Below are positions 7,626-16,802 of a stretch of 37,096 nucleotides of DNA, one piece after another. Source of the DNA: Falsiroseomonas sp. (GTDB taxonomy: Bacteria; Pseudomonadota; Alphaproteobacteria; Acetobacterales; Acetobacteraceae); contig NZ_JAUYTS010000001.1 of NCBI RefSeq assembly GCF_030695085.1, positions 1 to 37,096 on the forward strand, given 5' to 3'. Position 1 is the stretch's first letter, and each line of letters begins with the position of its first letter. The notes below the pieces were generated by a model. It saw only the letters and a program-made list of their open reading frames with translations, had not been told where the DNA came from and did not search any database. Position numbers and translations under genes: made by a program.

Positions 7626-10600
7626 ATGGCGGACGGACGCAGCGGCGCGAAGGATCAGGCCAAGGGGACGGTGAAGGACCCGGCCGGGCGGCATCAGGCG
7701 GAACGGCCGCACGCGGATCGGGATCTCCAGTGGTGGCGGGATTCCGTCATCTATCAGCTCCACCCGAAATCCTTCATGGATGGCAATGATGACGGCATCG
7801 GCGACTTCGCCGGGCTGATCGCGCGGCTGGACCATGTGGCCGGCCTTGGCGCGGATGCGATCTGGCTGCTGCCCTTCTACCCGTCCCCCCGCCGCGACGA
7901 TGGCTACGACATCGCCGAATACACCGATGTGCATGCCGATTACGGCAAGCTGGCCGATTTCCGGCGCCTGGTGCGGGAGGCGCATAACCGCGGGCTGAAG
8001 GTGATCACGGAGCTGGTCATCAACCACACCAGCGACGAGCACCCCTGGTTCCAGCGCGCCCGCCACGCCCCGCCCGGGTCCTGGCAGCGGGATTTCTACG
8101 TCTGGTCGGATGACCCGAACCGCTACGACGGCACCCGGATCATCTTCATCGACACCGAGAAATCGAACTGGGCCTGGGACCCGGTGGCCAAGTCGCATTA
8201 CTGGCACCGATTCTACAGCCACCAGCCCGACCTGAACTTCGACAACCCCCGCGTGCTGGAAGCCGTGCTGCGCGTCATGCGCTTCTGGCTCGACATGGGG
8301 GTGGATGGGCTGCGCCTGGATGCGGTGCCCTATCTGGTGGAACGCGACGGCACCAACAACGAGAACCTGCCCGAGACCCACGCCATCCTGAAGCGCATCC
8401 GCGCGGCGCTGGAGGACCGCTATCCGAACCGCATGCTGCTGGCAGAAGCCAACCAGTGGCCGGAGGATGTGCAGGAATACTTCGGCGACGGCGACGAATG
8501 CCACATGTGCTTCCACTTCCCGCTGATGCCACGCATGTACATGTCCGTGGCGCAGGAAGACCGCTTCCCGATCACCGACATCCTGCGCCAGACGCCGGAA
8601 ATCCCGGATGGCTGCCAATGGGCCGTGTTCCTGCGCAACCACGACGAGCTGACGCTCGAGATGGTGACCGATTCGGAGCGTGACACGCTGTGGTCAATCT
8701 ATGCGGCCGACCGGCGCGCGCGCATCAACCTCGGCATCCGGCGCCGCCTGTCGCCTCTGATGGAGAATGACCGGCGGCGGATCGAGCTGATGAACGGGCT
8801 GCTGCTGTCCATGCCGGGCACGCCTGTCATCTATTACGGCGACGAGATCGGCATGGGGGACAATGTGTTCCTGCGCGACCGCGACGGCGTGCGCACGCCG
8901 ATGCAATGGTCGCCGGACCGCAATGGCGGCTTCTCCCGCGCGGATCCCGCGGCGCTGGTGCTGCCGACCATCCAGGACCCGATGTATGGCTACCAGACGC
9001 TGAATGTGGAGACCCAGGCGCGGGACAGCCACAGCCTGCTGAACTGGACGCGCCGCATGCTGGCGGTGCGCCGCCGCTCGCGCGCCTTCGGCCGCGGCAC
9101 CATGCGCCTGCTGTATCCGGGCAATCGCAAGGTGCTCGCCTATCTTCGTGAGCATGAGGGCGATGTCGTCCTCTGCGTCTTCAACCTGTCCCGCGCCGCG
9201 CAGGCGGTGGAGCTGGACCTGTCCAGCCTGCATGGCCGCGTGCCGGTGGAGATGCTGGGTGGCACGCCGTTTCCGCCGGTAGGCTCCGGCGCCTATCCGC
9301 TGACCCTGCCGCCCTATGCCTTCATGTGGTTCCTGCTGGCCGAACACGCCCAGCTGCCGCCCTGGCACAGCCCCGCGCCGGATCCGCTGCCGGAGCTTCG
9401 CACCCTAGTGGCGCCGGCCGACATGAAGGCTGGCGGTGCGCAGACGCTGCTGGATGAGGCAAGGCGCGTGCTGGAGCGGGAAGTGCTGCCGGAATGGCTG
9501 CGCCGCCGCCGCTGGTTCGGCCAGAAGGACCAGGCCTCGGCCGGGCATCCGCGCTTTGCCTATGCGGTGCCGTTCCACACCAACCCGCTGATGATCCTGG
9601 CCGAGATCGAGACGCCGGACGGCACGCGCTGGTCGCTGCCGCTGGCCCGCGTGCCGGTGGAGGAGGAAGGCCTGCCGGCCGGCCAACTCGCCATGGCCCG
9701 CCTGCGCCAGGGTCCGCGCGTCGGCCTGCTGACGGACGGCATGGCGGTGGATGGCTTCGTCCGCGCCATGCTCGCCGCCTGCCGCAAGGGCAGCACGATG
9801 GATACGCCGCAGGGCAAGCTGCACTTCACGGCCACCGAGACGCTGCGCGAGATGGCGCTGCCGGAACTGCCCGATGTGCGGCGCCTCGGCGTCGAGCAAT
9901 CCAACTCCACCGTGATCATCGGGGAGGCGGTGGTCCTCAAGCTGTTCCGCCGCGTGCTGCCGGGCCGCCATCCGGAAGCCGAGATGGCGCGCCATCTCAC
10001 CAACTCCTGCTATCCCGGTACGCCGGCGCTGCTGGGCGAAGTGGTGCGCGTCGGCGCGGATGGCGTGCCGCACACGCTGATGGTGCTGCAGGCCTTCTGC
10101 CGCAACCAGGGCGATGCCTGGGGCTGGACGCTGGATTGGCTGGCCCGCACCGTGGACGATGCCGCGTTGACGGAAGCCGAGCCCGAGGACCCTTTGGCCG
10201 GCTACCTGCCGCTCGCCGAGGCCATCGGTAGGCGTCTGGCCCAGCTGCACCTGGCGCTCGCGCGGCCGTCGGACGACCCGGACTTCACCCCGGAAACCGC
10301 CGATGCCGCGATGGTGGATGAGTGGGTCGCGCAGACCGAGACCATGCTCGCCCGCGCCCTTGAGCAGATCGCCCGGCCGGGGCTGGTGGGCGAGTCCGCC
10401 CTGCTGGCCACCTGGCTGCTGCGGCACAAGGACGCGCTGCTGGCCGCGCTGCGCGCTAACAAGCCCGACCCGGCGCGGATGGCCGCCACCCGCATCCATG
10501 GCGATTTCCACCTCGGCCAGGTGCTGGTCGCGCCCGGCGATGCGGTGATCCTGGATTTCGAGGGCGAGCCGGCGCGGACGCTGGACGCCAGGCGGGCCAA

Positions 10601-10970
10601 GTACAGCCCGTTGCGCGACGTGGCCGGCCTGCTCCGCAGCATGGACTACGCCGCCGCGGTGGCCGCCGCGACCGAGGAATCGGCCACAGCGACCGCGGCG
10701 CCGACACTCCGCCGCGCCGCGCTGATCGCGCGCTGGCGGGAGGCGGCGGAGGCGGCCTTCCTCGCCGCCTACAATACGAGCTGGGAGGCGGAGGCCGGCC
10801 CGGTGCCGCCGGGCGCGACCCAGGCGCTCGATCTGTTCCTGGTGGAAAAGGCCGCCTACGAGGTGGGCTACGAGATCGCCAACCGCCCGGCCTGGCTGCC
10901 GGTGCCGCTGCGTGGCCTGGTAACCATCGCCGCCCGCCTGCTCGGGGAGACCGCGCCGCTAAGCGAGTAG
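7626..10970 (+). CDS. treS: Trehalose synthase / maltokinase fusion
   Basis: This 1114-residue cytoplasmic protein joins two enzymes. The N-terminal GH13 part (about 35-600) is trehalose synthase, which interconverts maltose and trehalose. Its catalytic triad is visible: nucleophile Asp232 in GLRLDAVPYL, acid/base Glu274 in LLAEANQWPED and Asp340 in FLRNHDE. The C-terminal part (about 650-1114) is an aminoglycoside-phosphotransferase-like maltokinase making maltose 1-phosphate from maltose and ATP, with Asp960 in IHGDFHLGQ and metal-binding Asp977 in ILDFEGEP. The length is normal for TreS-Mak fusions. The ATG at 7626 follows AAGGGGA. In many bacteria this gene neighbours glgE or glgB, which use maltose 1-phosphate; neither is here. 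An EcfG-type promoter just upstream suggests induction under stress. xdhA begins 33 bp downstream on the same strand. Confidence 0.93.
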   Translation: MADGRSGAKDQAKGTVKDPAGRHQAERPHADRDLQWWRDSVIYQLHPKSFMDGNDDGIGDFAGLIARLDHVAGLGADAIWLLPFYPSPRRDDGYDIAEYTDVHADYGKLADFRRLVREAHNRGLKVITELVINHTSDEHPWFQRARHAPPGSWQRDFYVWSDDPNRYDGTRIIFIDTEKSNWAWDPVAKSHYWHRFYSHQPDLNFDNPRVLEAVLRVMRFWLDMGVDGLRLDAVPYLVERDGTNNENLPETHAILKRIRAALEDRYPNRMLLAEANQWPEDVQEYFGDGDECHMCFHFPLMPRMYMSVAQEDRFPITDILRQTPEIPDGCQWAVFLRNHDELTLEMVTDSERDTLWSIYAADRRARINLGIRRRLSPLMENDRRRIELMNGLLLSMPGTPVIYYGDEIGMGDNVFLRDRDGVRTPMQWSPDRNGGFSRADPAALVLPTIQDPMYGYQTLNVETQARDSHSLLNWTRRMLAVRRRSRAFGRGTMRLLYPGNRKVLAYLREHEGDVVLCVFNLSRAAQAVELDLSSLHGRVPVEMLGGTPFPPVGSGAYPLTLPPYAFMWFLLAEHAQLPPWHSPAPDPLPELRTLVAPADMKAGGAQTLLDEARRVLEREVLPEWLRRRRWFGQKDQASAGHPRFAYAVPFHTNPLMILAEIETPDGTRWSLPLARVPVEEEGLPAGQLAMARLRQGPRVGLLTDGMAVDGFVRAMLAACRKGSTMDTPQGKLHFTATETLREMALPELPDVRRLGVEQSNSTVIIGEAVVLKLFRRVLPGRHPEAEMARHLTNSCYPGTPALLGEVVRVGADGVPHTLMVLQAFCRNQGDAWGWTLDWLARTVDDAALTEAEPEDPLAGYLPLAEAIGRRLAQLHLALARPSDDPDFTPETADAAMVDEWVAQTETMLARALEQIARPGLVGESALLATWLLRHKDALLAALRANKPDPARMAATRIHGDFHLGQVLVAPGDAVILDFEGEPARTLDARRAKYSPLRDVAGLLRSMDYAAAVAAATEESATATAAPTLRRAALIARWREAAEAAFLAAYNTSWEAEAGPVPPGATQALDLFLVEKAAYEVGYEIANRPAWLPVPLRGLVTIAARLLGETAPLSE

Positions 10971-11003
10971 GCGGCAGGCCCGGTTCTTGCCTAGGATCGG
11001 GCC

Positions 11004-12407
11004 ATGATCGCCACGGCCATTGGTTTCCAGCTGAACGGGCGGCAGGTCAGCCTGCCGCCTGGAACCTCTCCCACCCTGTCGCTGCTCGACTGGCTACGCG
11101 GCCCGGCTGCGCTGCCAGGCACCAAGGAAGGCTGCGCGGAGGGTGATTGCGGCGCCTGCACCGTGGTGCTCGAGGCCGCGGATGGCGCGCGCATACCGGT
11201 CAATGCCTGCCTCACCCTGCTCGGCCAGCTGCATGGCCAGGCGATCCGCACGGTGGAGGGCCTGCGCGGGCCGGATGGCGGCCCGCACCCGATCCAGCGC
11301 GCCATGGCCGAAAGCGATGGCACGCAATGCGGCTTCTGCACGCCCGGCATCGTCATGACCGCCTGGGCACATGCGCGGGAGGGGGGCGAGGTGCATGAGG
11401 CGCTGGCCGGGAATCTTTGCCGTTGCACCGGCTACCGGCCGATCCTGGAGGTTTTCGCGACCCTTGCCGACGATGCTTCGCCCGCGCCGGTGCTCCCCGC
11501 GCCGGAGGCTGCGTGCTTCGAGGCGCCGGGCCAGCTGTTCCATCGTCCCGTCACGCTGCCGGCGCTGCTGGCGCTGCGCGCGGCGCATCCCGGGGCTTGG
11601 CTGTTGGCCGGCGGCACCGATCTCGGCCTGCGCGTGTCCGATCATCGGGAACGGCCGGCGGAGGTGATCTGCCTGCTTGGCGTGCCGGATTTGCACAGCT
11701 TGCGGGCGGCGCCCGAAGCCATCGAGGCCGGCGCGGCCGTGTCCTATGCAAGGCTGCTGGCGCTGTTCCGGCAGGAAGCGGGCTTCGCGCCCTTCGCCGC
11801 GCTGCTGGCCCGGCTGGGGTCGCGGCAGATCCGCGGGCTCGGCACGCTGGGCGGCAATCTCGGCACGGCATCCCCGATCGGCGATGCGCTGCCGCCGCTG
11901 CTGGCGCTGGGGGCTTCGGTGACCGTGGCCTCCGTGCGCGGCCAGCGCGTTTTGCCGGTCGCGGCCTTCCTGAAGGGCTACCGGATGAACGACCTGGCGG
12001 CGGATGAGGTGGTGGTCTCCGTCACCCTGCCGCGCCCGGACCCGGACGACATCTTCGTCTGTGAGAAGATCAGCAAGCGGCACGACCAGGATATCGCGAC
12101 CGTCGGCGCCGCCTTCCGGCTGCGGATGAAGGGTGAGGTCGTGGCGGAAGCCTGGCTCGCCTTCGGCGGTGTCGGTCCGATGGCGGCGCGTGCGCCACGC
12201 GCGGAAGCGGCGCTGGTGGGGCGGCGGCTGGATGCTGGGGCGGTGGCGGCCGCGGCGGAGGCGCTGGCGGAGGATATCGCGCCGCTGTCCGACTGGCGCG
12301 GCACGGCGGCGTACCGGCTGATGGTGGCGCAGGGGCTGCTGCAGCGGCTGCATATCCGGGCGTCGCAACCCGGTGCGGTGCTCGATGTGGCGAGCTACGC
12401 GCCATGA
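11004..12407 (+). CDS. xdhA: Xanthine dehydrogenase small subunit (2Fe-2S and FAD domains)
   Basis: This 467-residue subunit carries electrons from the molybdenum centre to NAD+ during oxidation of hypoxanthine and xanthine to urate. The N-terminal ferredoxin-like domain has Cys44, Cys49 and Cys52 (GCAEGDCGAC) and Cys69 as one 2Fe-2S set. The second set is Cys109, Cys112 (CGFC), Cys139 and Cys141 (CRC). The FAD domain starts near 180, with LLAGGTDLGLRVSD and LGGNLGTASPIGDALP as flavin-binding stretches. Length fits bacterial XdhA. The ATG at 11004 has AGGA about 8 nt upstream. The stop overlaps the xdhB start as ATGA, so the two are co-translated. A related aldehyde or isoquinoline oxidoreductase is less likely because the Fe-S and FAD parts are fused, as in XdhA. 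Confidence 0.92.
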   Translation: MIATAIGFQLNGRQVSLPPGTSPTLSLLDWLRGPAALPGTKEGCAEGDCGACTVVLEAADGARIPVNACLTLLGQLHGQAIRTVEGLRGPDGGPHPIQRAMAESDGTQCGFCTPGIVMTAWAHAREGGEVHEALAGNLCRCTGYRPILEVFATLADDASPAPVLPAPEAACFEAPGQLFHRPVTLPALLALRAAHPGAWLLAGGTDLGLRVSDHRERPAEVICLLGVPDLHSLRAAPEAIEAGAAVSYARLLALFRQEAGFAPFAALLARLGSRQIRGLGTLGGNLGTASPIGDALPPLLALGASVTVASVRGQRVLPVAAFLKGYRMNDLAADEVVVSVTLPRPDPDDIFVCEKISKRHDQDIATVGAAFRLRMKGEVVAEAWLAFGGVGPMAARAPRAEAALVGRRLDAGAVAAAAEALAEDIAPLSDWRGTAAYRLMVAQGLLQRLHIRASQPGAVLDVASYAP

Positions 12408-14680
12408 AGGGCATGGGCGCCGCGCTGCGGCATGACAGCGCGCTGAAGCACACCACCGGCGAGGCCCGCTTCGCCGATGATGCGGCGGAAGCCGCCGGCA
12501 CGCTGCATGCCGCGCTGGTGCTGTCCGATGTCGCGCATGGCTCGCTGGTGGCGCTGCACACCGAAGCGGCGCGGGCGATGCCGGGGGTGGTGGCGGTGCT
12601 CGGCCCAGGCGACATTCCCGGCGCCAACGATATCGCCGCGGTCGGGCAGGGCGAGCCGCTGTTTGCCGAAGGCCTGGTGGAATTCGCCGGCCAGCCGCTG
12701 GCCATGGTGGTCGCCAGCACGCGTGACGAGGCGCTGCGCGCCGCCGCTGCCGTGCGCGCGGAGATCACCCCGCTGGAGCCGGTGCTGAGCATCGAGCGTG
12801 CGCTGGAGCTGGACCAGCATGTGGTGCCGCCGCAGACCATGGCGCGTGGCGACGCGGCCCGCGCCATCGCCGCCGCACCGCGCCGGATGGAGGCGGAGTT
12901 TCGCGCCGGCGGGCAGGAGCATTTCTACCTCGAAGGCCAGATCGCCCTGGCGACGCCGGGCGAGGATGGGGAGATGGCGGTGCTGTCCTCCACCCAGCAT
13001 CCCTCCGAAGTGCAGCATGTGGTGGCGCGGGTGCTCGGTGGTGCCTCCAACGCCGTGACCGTCACCTGCCGGCGCATGGGCGGCGGGTTCGGTGGCAAGG
13101 AGAGCAATGCGAGCTGGGTGGCGGCTGCCGCCGCGCTCGCCGCGCGCGCCACCGGGCGGCCCGTGAAGCTGCGGCTTTCGCGCCGGGCCGACATGATCGC
13201 GACCGGCAAGCGCCATCCCTTCCTGTATCGCTGGACCGCGGGCTTCGATGACCAGGGCCGCGTCCTGGGCTTGCAGGCGCTGCTGGCGGCGGATGGCGGC
13301 TGGTCGCTGGACATGTCGGGCGGCGTGGTGTTCCGCGCCGTAACCCATGCGTTGAACTGCTGCGACGTGGCGGATGTGGCGATCACCGGCTGCGCGGTGA
13401 AGACGAACACCGTCTCCCACACCGCCTTCCGCGGCTTTGGCGGGCCGCAGGGCGCGCTGCTGATGGAGGATGTGGTGCACCGCATCGCCGCCGCCTGCGG
13501 CCTGCCGCCGGAGGAAGTGCGCGCGCGCAACTTCCTCGGCGCACCGGGCAAGGGGGAGGAGACGCCCTATGGCCAGAAGGTCGAGGGCGACCTGATTACG
13601 CGGGTCTGGGCGGAGGCGAAGCGCGACAGCGAATGGGACCGGCGGCGCGGCGAGATCGCGGCCTTCAACGCCACGCATCCGACGCTGCGGCGCGGCCTGG
13701 GTTCGATGGTGCTGGCCTTCGGCATTTCCTTCGGCGTGATGCACATGAACCAGGCGGGCGCGCTGGTGCATGTCTATGCCGATGGCTCGATCCGGCTGAA
13801 CCATGGCGGCACGGAGATGGGGCAGGGGCTGTTCGTGAAGGTGGCCCAGGTGGTCTGCGATGTCTTCGGCGTCGATCTCGACCGCATCGCCATCACCGCC
13901 ACCAGCACGGCGGAGGTGCCGAACACGGCGCCCACCGCGGCCAGCACCGGCAGCGACCTGAATGGCTGGGCGGCGCATAATGCGGCCGAGACGATCAAGG
14001 GCCGCATGGCGGAAGTGGCGGCGAAGCGCCTCGGCATCTCGCCCGAACAGGTGGTCTTCGCCGACAACCGCGTCTGGGCGGAACGCGTTGGCGCCAACCT
14101 GTTCCTTGATTTCGGTGAGTTGGCAAAACTGTGCTTCCTGGAGCGCGTCTCGCTGTCTTCCACCGGCTTCTACCGCACGCCGGACATCCATTGGGACCGC
14201 GCCACCATGCGCGGCCACCCGTTCTTCTATTTCTCCTACGGCGCAGCGGTGTCGGAGGTGATCGTGGACACGCTGACCGGCGAGCATCGCTGCCTGCGCA
14301 CGGATATCGTGCAGGATTGCGGCCGCAGCCTGAACCCGGCAGTGGATCGCGGCCAGATCGAGGGCGCCTTCGTGCAGGGCCAGGGCTGGCTGACCTGCGA
14401 GGAGCTGTGGTGGGACACGCAGGGAAGGCTGCGGACCATCGGCCCCTCCACCTACAAGATCCCCGGCTCCCGCGACGTGCCGCCCATCTTCAACGTCCGG
14501 CTGCTGGAGGGCGCGCCGGCACGGAGCGAGACCATCTTCCGCTCCAAGGCGGTGGGGGAGCCGCCGCTGCTGCTGGCGATCAGCGTGGCGAATGCGCTGA
14601 AGGACGCGATCGGGGTGGAGGCGCTGGACCTGCCGGCGACGCCGGAACGGGTTCTGATGGCGCTGGCCGCGCGCGGCTGA
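12404..14680 (+). CDS. xdhB: Xanthine dehydrogenase molybdopterin-binding large subunit
   Basis: This 758-residue subunit holds the molybdenum cofactor and the substrate site. Seen signatures are GGGFGGKES (cofactor contact), FRGFGGPQGALL, GGTEMGQGLFVKVAQV and, near the C-terminus, KAVGEPPLLLAISVANALKD, whose Glu is the catalytic residue of the family. Length is close to that of other bacterial XdhB proteins. It starts at the ATGA overlap with xdhA. In many genomes the chaperone gene xdhC, needed to insert sulfurated cofactor, follows directly. Here the next gene is a 6-phosphogluconate dehydrogenase 63 bp downstream, so XdhC must be encoded elsewhere or be absent. Purine oxidation is the best guess. 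Confidence 0.92.
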   Translation: MKGMGAALRHDSALKHTTGEARFADDAAEAAGTLHAALVLSDVAHGSLVALHTEAARAMPGVVAVLGPGDIPGANDIAAVGQGEPLFAEGLVEFAGQPLAMVVASTRDEALRAAAAVRAEITPLEPVLSIERALELDQHVVPPQTMARGDAARAIAAAPRRMEAEFRAGGQEHFYLEGQIALATPGEDGEMAVLSSTQHPSEVQHVVARVLGGASNAVTVTCRRMGGGFGGKESNASWVAAAAALAARATGRPVKLRLSRRADMIATGKRHPFLYRWTAGFDDQGRVLGLQALLAADGGWSLDMSGGVVFRAVTHALNCCDVADVAITGCAVKTNTVSHTAFRGFGGPQGALLMEDVVHRIAAACGLPPEEVRARNFLGAPGKGEETPYGQKVEGDLITRVWAEAKRDSEWDRRRGEIAAFNATHPTLRRGLGSMVLAFGISFGVMHMNQAGALVHVYADGSIRLNHGGTEMGQGLFVKVAQVVCDVFGVDLDRIAITATSTAEVPNTAPTAASTGSDLNGWAAHNAAETIKGRMAEVAAKRLGISPEQVVFADNRVWAERVGANLFLDFGELAKLCFLERVSLSSTGFYRTPDIHWDRATMRGHPFFYFSYGAAVSEVIVDTLTGEHRCLRTDIVQDCGRSLNPAVDRGQIEGAFVQGQGWLTCEELWWDTQGRLRTIGPSTYKIPGSRDVPPIFNVRLLEGAPARSETIFRSKAVGEPPLLLAISVANALKDAIGVEALDLPATPERVLMALAARG

Positions 14681-14743
14681 TCGGCTTGTCCCGGACCGCC
14701 GCACCCCGCATCCTGCGCGGGATTCAAGGGGGAGGGGTTCGGG

Positions 14744-15721
14744 ATGCAACTCGGCATGGTCGGGCTGGGCCGCATGGGCGGCAATCTGGTACGGCGGCTG
14801 ATGCGGGCGGGGATCGCCTGCGTGGTCTGGGACCGCGACCCGGCCGTGGTGGCGGCGCTGGCCGCGGAGGGCGCGGAGGCCGCGACGGACCTGCCCGATC
14901 TGGTGCGCCGCCTGGTCGCGCCGCGCGCCGTCTGGGTGATGCTGCCGGCCGGTGCGGCGACGGAAGACGCGGTGGCGCAGTTGGGCGGGCTGCTTTCACC
15001 CGGCGATGTCGCGATCGATGGCGGCAATGGCATGTGGAAGGACGCGATCCGCCGCGCCGGGCTGCTGCGTGAGCAGGGCATCGACATGCTGGATATCGGC
15101 ACCTCCGGCGGCGTCTGGGGCCTGGCGCGCGGCTACTGCCTGATGATCGGCGGGCCGGAAGCCCCGGTCGCGCGGCTGGACCCGGTGTTCAAGGCGCTCG
15201 CCCCGGGTGAGGAAGCGGCCGTCCCCACACCGGGCCGCAGCGCGGCGGCCGACCCGCGCCCGCCCCAGGGCTATGTCCATTGCGGCGCCAACGGTGCCGG
15301 GCATTTCACCAAGATGGTCCACAACGCCGTGGAATACGGGATGATGCAGGCGATGGCGGAGGGGCTGGAACTGCTCCGCCAGCAGGGCAGCGAGGCGGTG
15401 GCGCCGGAGCTGCGGCTGGATCTCGACGTGCCCGATATCACCGAGGCCTGGCGCCGCGGCTCCGTCGTCGCATCCTGGCTGCTGGACCTGACGGCACAGG
15501 CGCTGGCGGCGGATGGGGAGCTTTCCGGCTATTCCGGCCGGGTCGGCGACAGTGGCGAGGGGCGCTGGGCGGTGCAGGCGGCAATCGAAAGCGCGGTGCC
15601 GGCCCCGGTGCTCTCCGCCGCGCTGTACTCGCGCTTCCGGTCGCGGCAGGAATCGCCCTTCGCGGACCGGTCGCTCTCGGCCATGCGGAATGCCTTTGGC
15701 GGGCATCTGGAGCCGAAATGA
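14744..15721 (+). CDS. gnd: 6-phosphogluconate dehydrogenase, decarboxylating, short type
   Basis: This 325-residue enzyme converts 6-phosphogluconate to ribulose 5-phosphate and CO2 with reduction of NAD(P)+. The dinucleotide fold opens at GMVGLGRMGGNLVRRL (residues 4-19). The substrate loop is DIGTSGGVWG (about 117-126), and the catalytic Lys lies in GAGHFTKMVHNAVEYG (about 185-200). The C-terminal all-alpha domain is short, as in the GndA/YqeC-type enzymes, which often prefer NAD+. The ATG at 14744 follows a very strong purine-rich ribosome site, GGGGGAGGGG. The stop overlaps the gntK start as ATGA, pairing the dehydrogenase with its substrate-forming kinase. Confidence 0.92.
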   Translation: MQLGMVGLGRMGGNLVRRLMRAGIACVVWDRDPAVVAALAAEGAEAATDLPDLVRRLVAPRAVWVMLPAGAATEDAVAQLGGLLSPGDVAIDGGNGMWKDAIRRAGLLREQGIDMLDIGTSGGVWGLARGYCLMIGGPEAPVARLDPVFKALAPGEEAAVPTPGRSAAADPRPPQGYVHCGANGAGHFTKMVHNAVEYGMMQAMAEGLELLRQQGSEAVAPELRLDLDVPDITEAWRRGSVVASWLLDLTAQALAADGELSGYSGRVGDSGEGRWAVQAAIESAVPAPVLSAALYSRFRSRQESPFADRSLSAMRNAFGGHLEPK

Positions 15722-16212
15722 GCCATCTGGTGCTGGTGATGGGCGTCTCGGGGGCCGGGAAATCCACCGTCGGGCCGCTGATCGCCGAAAGGCTGGGGCT
15801 GCGCTTCGACGATGCGGATTCCTTCCATCCGCCCGCGAATGTCGCCAAGATGAGTCGTGGCGAGCCGCTGGACGATGCGGATCGCGCGCCCTGGCTGGAT
15901 GCCATCGGCGCGCATCTGGCGGCGCATGAGGGGATTGGCTGCGTGGTCACCTGTTCCGCCCTGAAACGCGCCTATCGCGACCGGCTGCGGGTCCCCGCGC
16001 CCGGGCTGCGGCTGGTGTTCCTGCAGGGCGACCTGGCGCTGGTCGCGGCGCGGCAGGCGGCGCGGCAGGGGCATTTCATGCCGGCCAGCCTGGTCGCCAG
16101 CCAATTCGCCACGCTGGAACCCCCTGCGCCGGAGGAAGGCGCCATCCTGCTGGATGTAGCGGCGACGCCGCAGGCGCTGGCGGAGGCCGCCATCGCGGCG
16201 CTCCGGGCATGA
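15718..16212 (+). CDS. gntK: Gluconokinase, GntK type
   Basis: This 164-residue kinase phosphorylates D-gluconate with ATP to 6-phosphogluconate, the substrate of the preceding Gnd. It begins with a P-loop, MGVSGAGKST (residues 8-17). Then come the family motif DDADSFHPPANVAKMSRGEP, with gluconate-binding acidic and His residues, and CSALKRAYRDRLR. The C-terminal part has GHFMPASLVASQFATLE. Its length is normal. It starts inside the gnd stop (ATGA) and its own stop overlaps the next gene the same way. The three genes are therefore an operon, giving an oxidative gluconate route into pentose phosphates. Confidence 0.94.
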   Translation: MSHLVLVMGVSGAGKSTVGPLIAERLGLRFDDADSFHPPANVAKMSRGEPLDDADRAPWLDAIGAHLAAHEGIGCVVTCSALKRAYRDRLRVPAPGLRLVFLQGDLALVAARQAARQGHFMPASLVASQFATLEPPAPEEGAILLDVAATPQALAEAAIAALRA

Positions 16213-16802
16213 GCACGGGGTCCGGCCGGCGCATCCTGATCCTGGATGGCCATCCGGACCCCGACCCGGCGCGGCTGATCCACGCCCTGGCCGATGCCTA
16301 TGCCGAAGGGGCCGCGGCCGCCGGCCATGTGGTGACGCGGCTGGACGTGGCGCGGCTCGGCTTCGCGCCGCTGCGGACAGCTGCCGCGTGGGAGGCGGAG
16401 GCGCCGCCGGATATCGCCGCCGCCCAGGCCGCGATATCCGCGGCGGAGCATATCGTCATCCTGACCCCGCTCTGGCTTGGCGATATCCCCGCCTTGCTGA
16501 AGGCATTCTTCGAACAGGTGATGCGTCCGGGCTTCGCCTTTCCGCGCGGCGCGCGGGGGCTGAATGCCGGGCTGCTGCGCGGGCGTTCCGTGCGGCTGGT
16601 GGTGACGATGGGGATGCCGGCCATCCTCTACCGGCTGTTCTTCCGCGCCCACGCCCTGCACGCGCTGGAGCGCAACCTGCTGCGCTTCGTTGGGCTGAAG
16701 CCGGTGCGCTGGACGCTGCTCGGCAATGCCGGGGGCAAGGACGCGGCGCGGCGGCAGGCCTGGCTGGGCAGGCTGCGGAAGCTGGGCGCCGCCGCCGCCT
16801 GA
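16209..16802 (+). CDS. Flavodoxin-fold NAD(P)H-dependent oxidoreductase
   Basis: This 197-residue protein belongs to the Flavodoxin_2 group (NAD(P)H:quinone reductase/MdaB-like), FMN- or FAD-dependent cytoplasmic enzymes that reduce quinones or similar acceptors by two electrons. Visible parts are the first strand ILILDGHPDPDPARLIHALA (residues 9-28), the flavin loop TPLWLGDIPALLKAFFEQV (about 96-114) and MRPGFAF. It starts in the gntK stop codon (ATGA), so it is the last gene of the gnd-gntK run; a role in recycling the NAD(P)H made there is inference. Its TGA abuts the stop of the convergent M20 peptidase with no base between them. Confidence 0.82.
   Translation: MSTGSGRRILILDGHPDPDPARLIHALADAYAEGAAAAGHVVTRLDVARLGFAPLRTAAAWEAEAPPDIAAAQAAISAAEHIVILTPLWLGDIPALLKAFFEQVMRPGFAFPRGARGLNAGLLRGRSVRLVVTMGMPAILYRLFFRAHALHALERNLLRFVGLKPVRWTLLGNAGGKDAARRQAWLGRLRKLGAAAA

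Noticed and set aside
7355..7789. Possible extra gene in the treS leader
   Set aside because: The frame runs into treS in another phase, has no ribosome site or motif and overlaps the promoter motif.
12395..14749. A 784-codon open frame on the minus strand opposite xdhB
   Set aside because: Low-complexity Arg/His/Gln-rich translation and no domain; xdhB on the plus strand is unambiguous.
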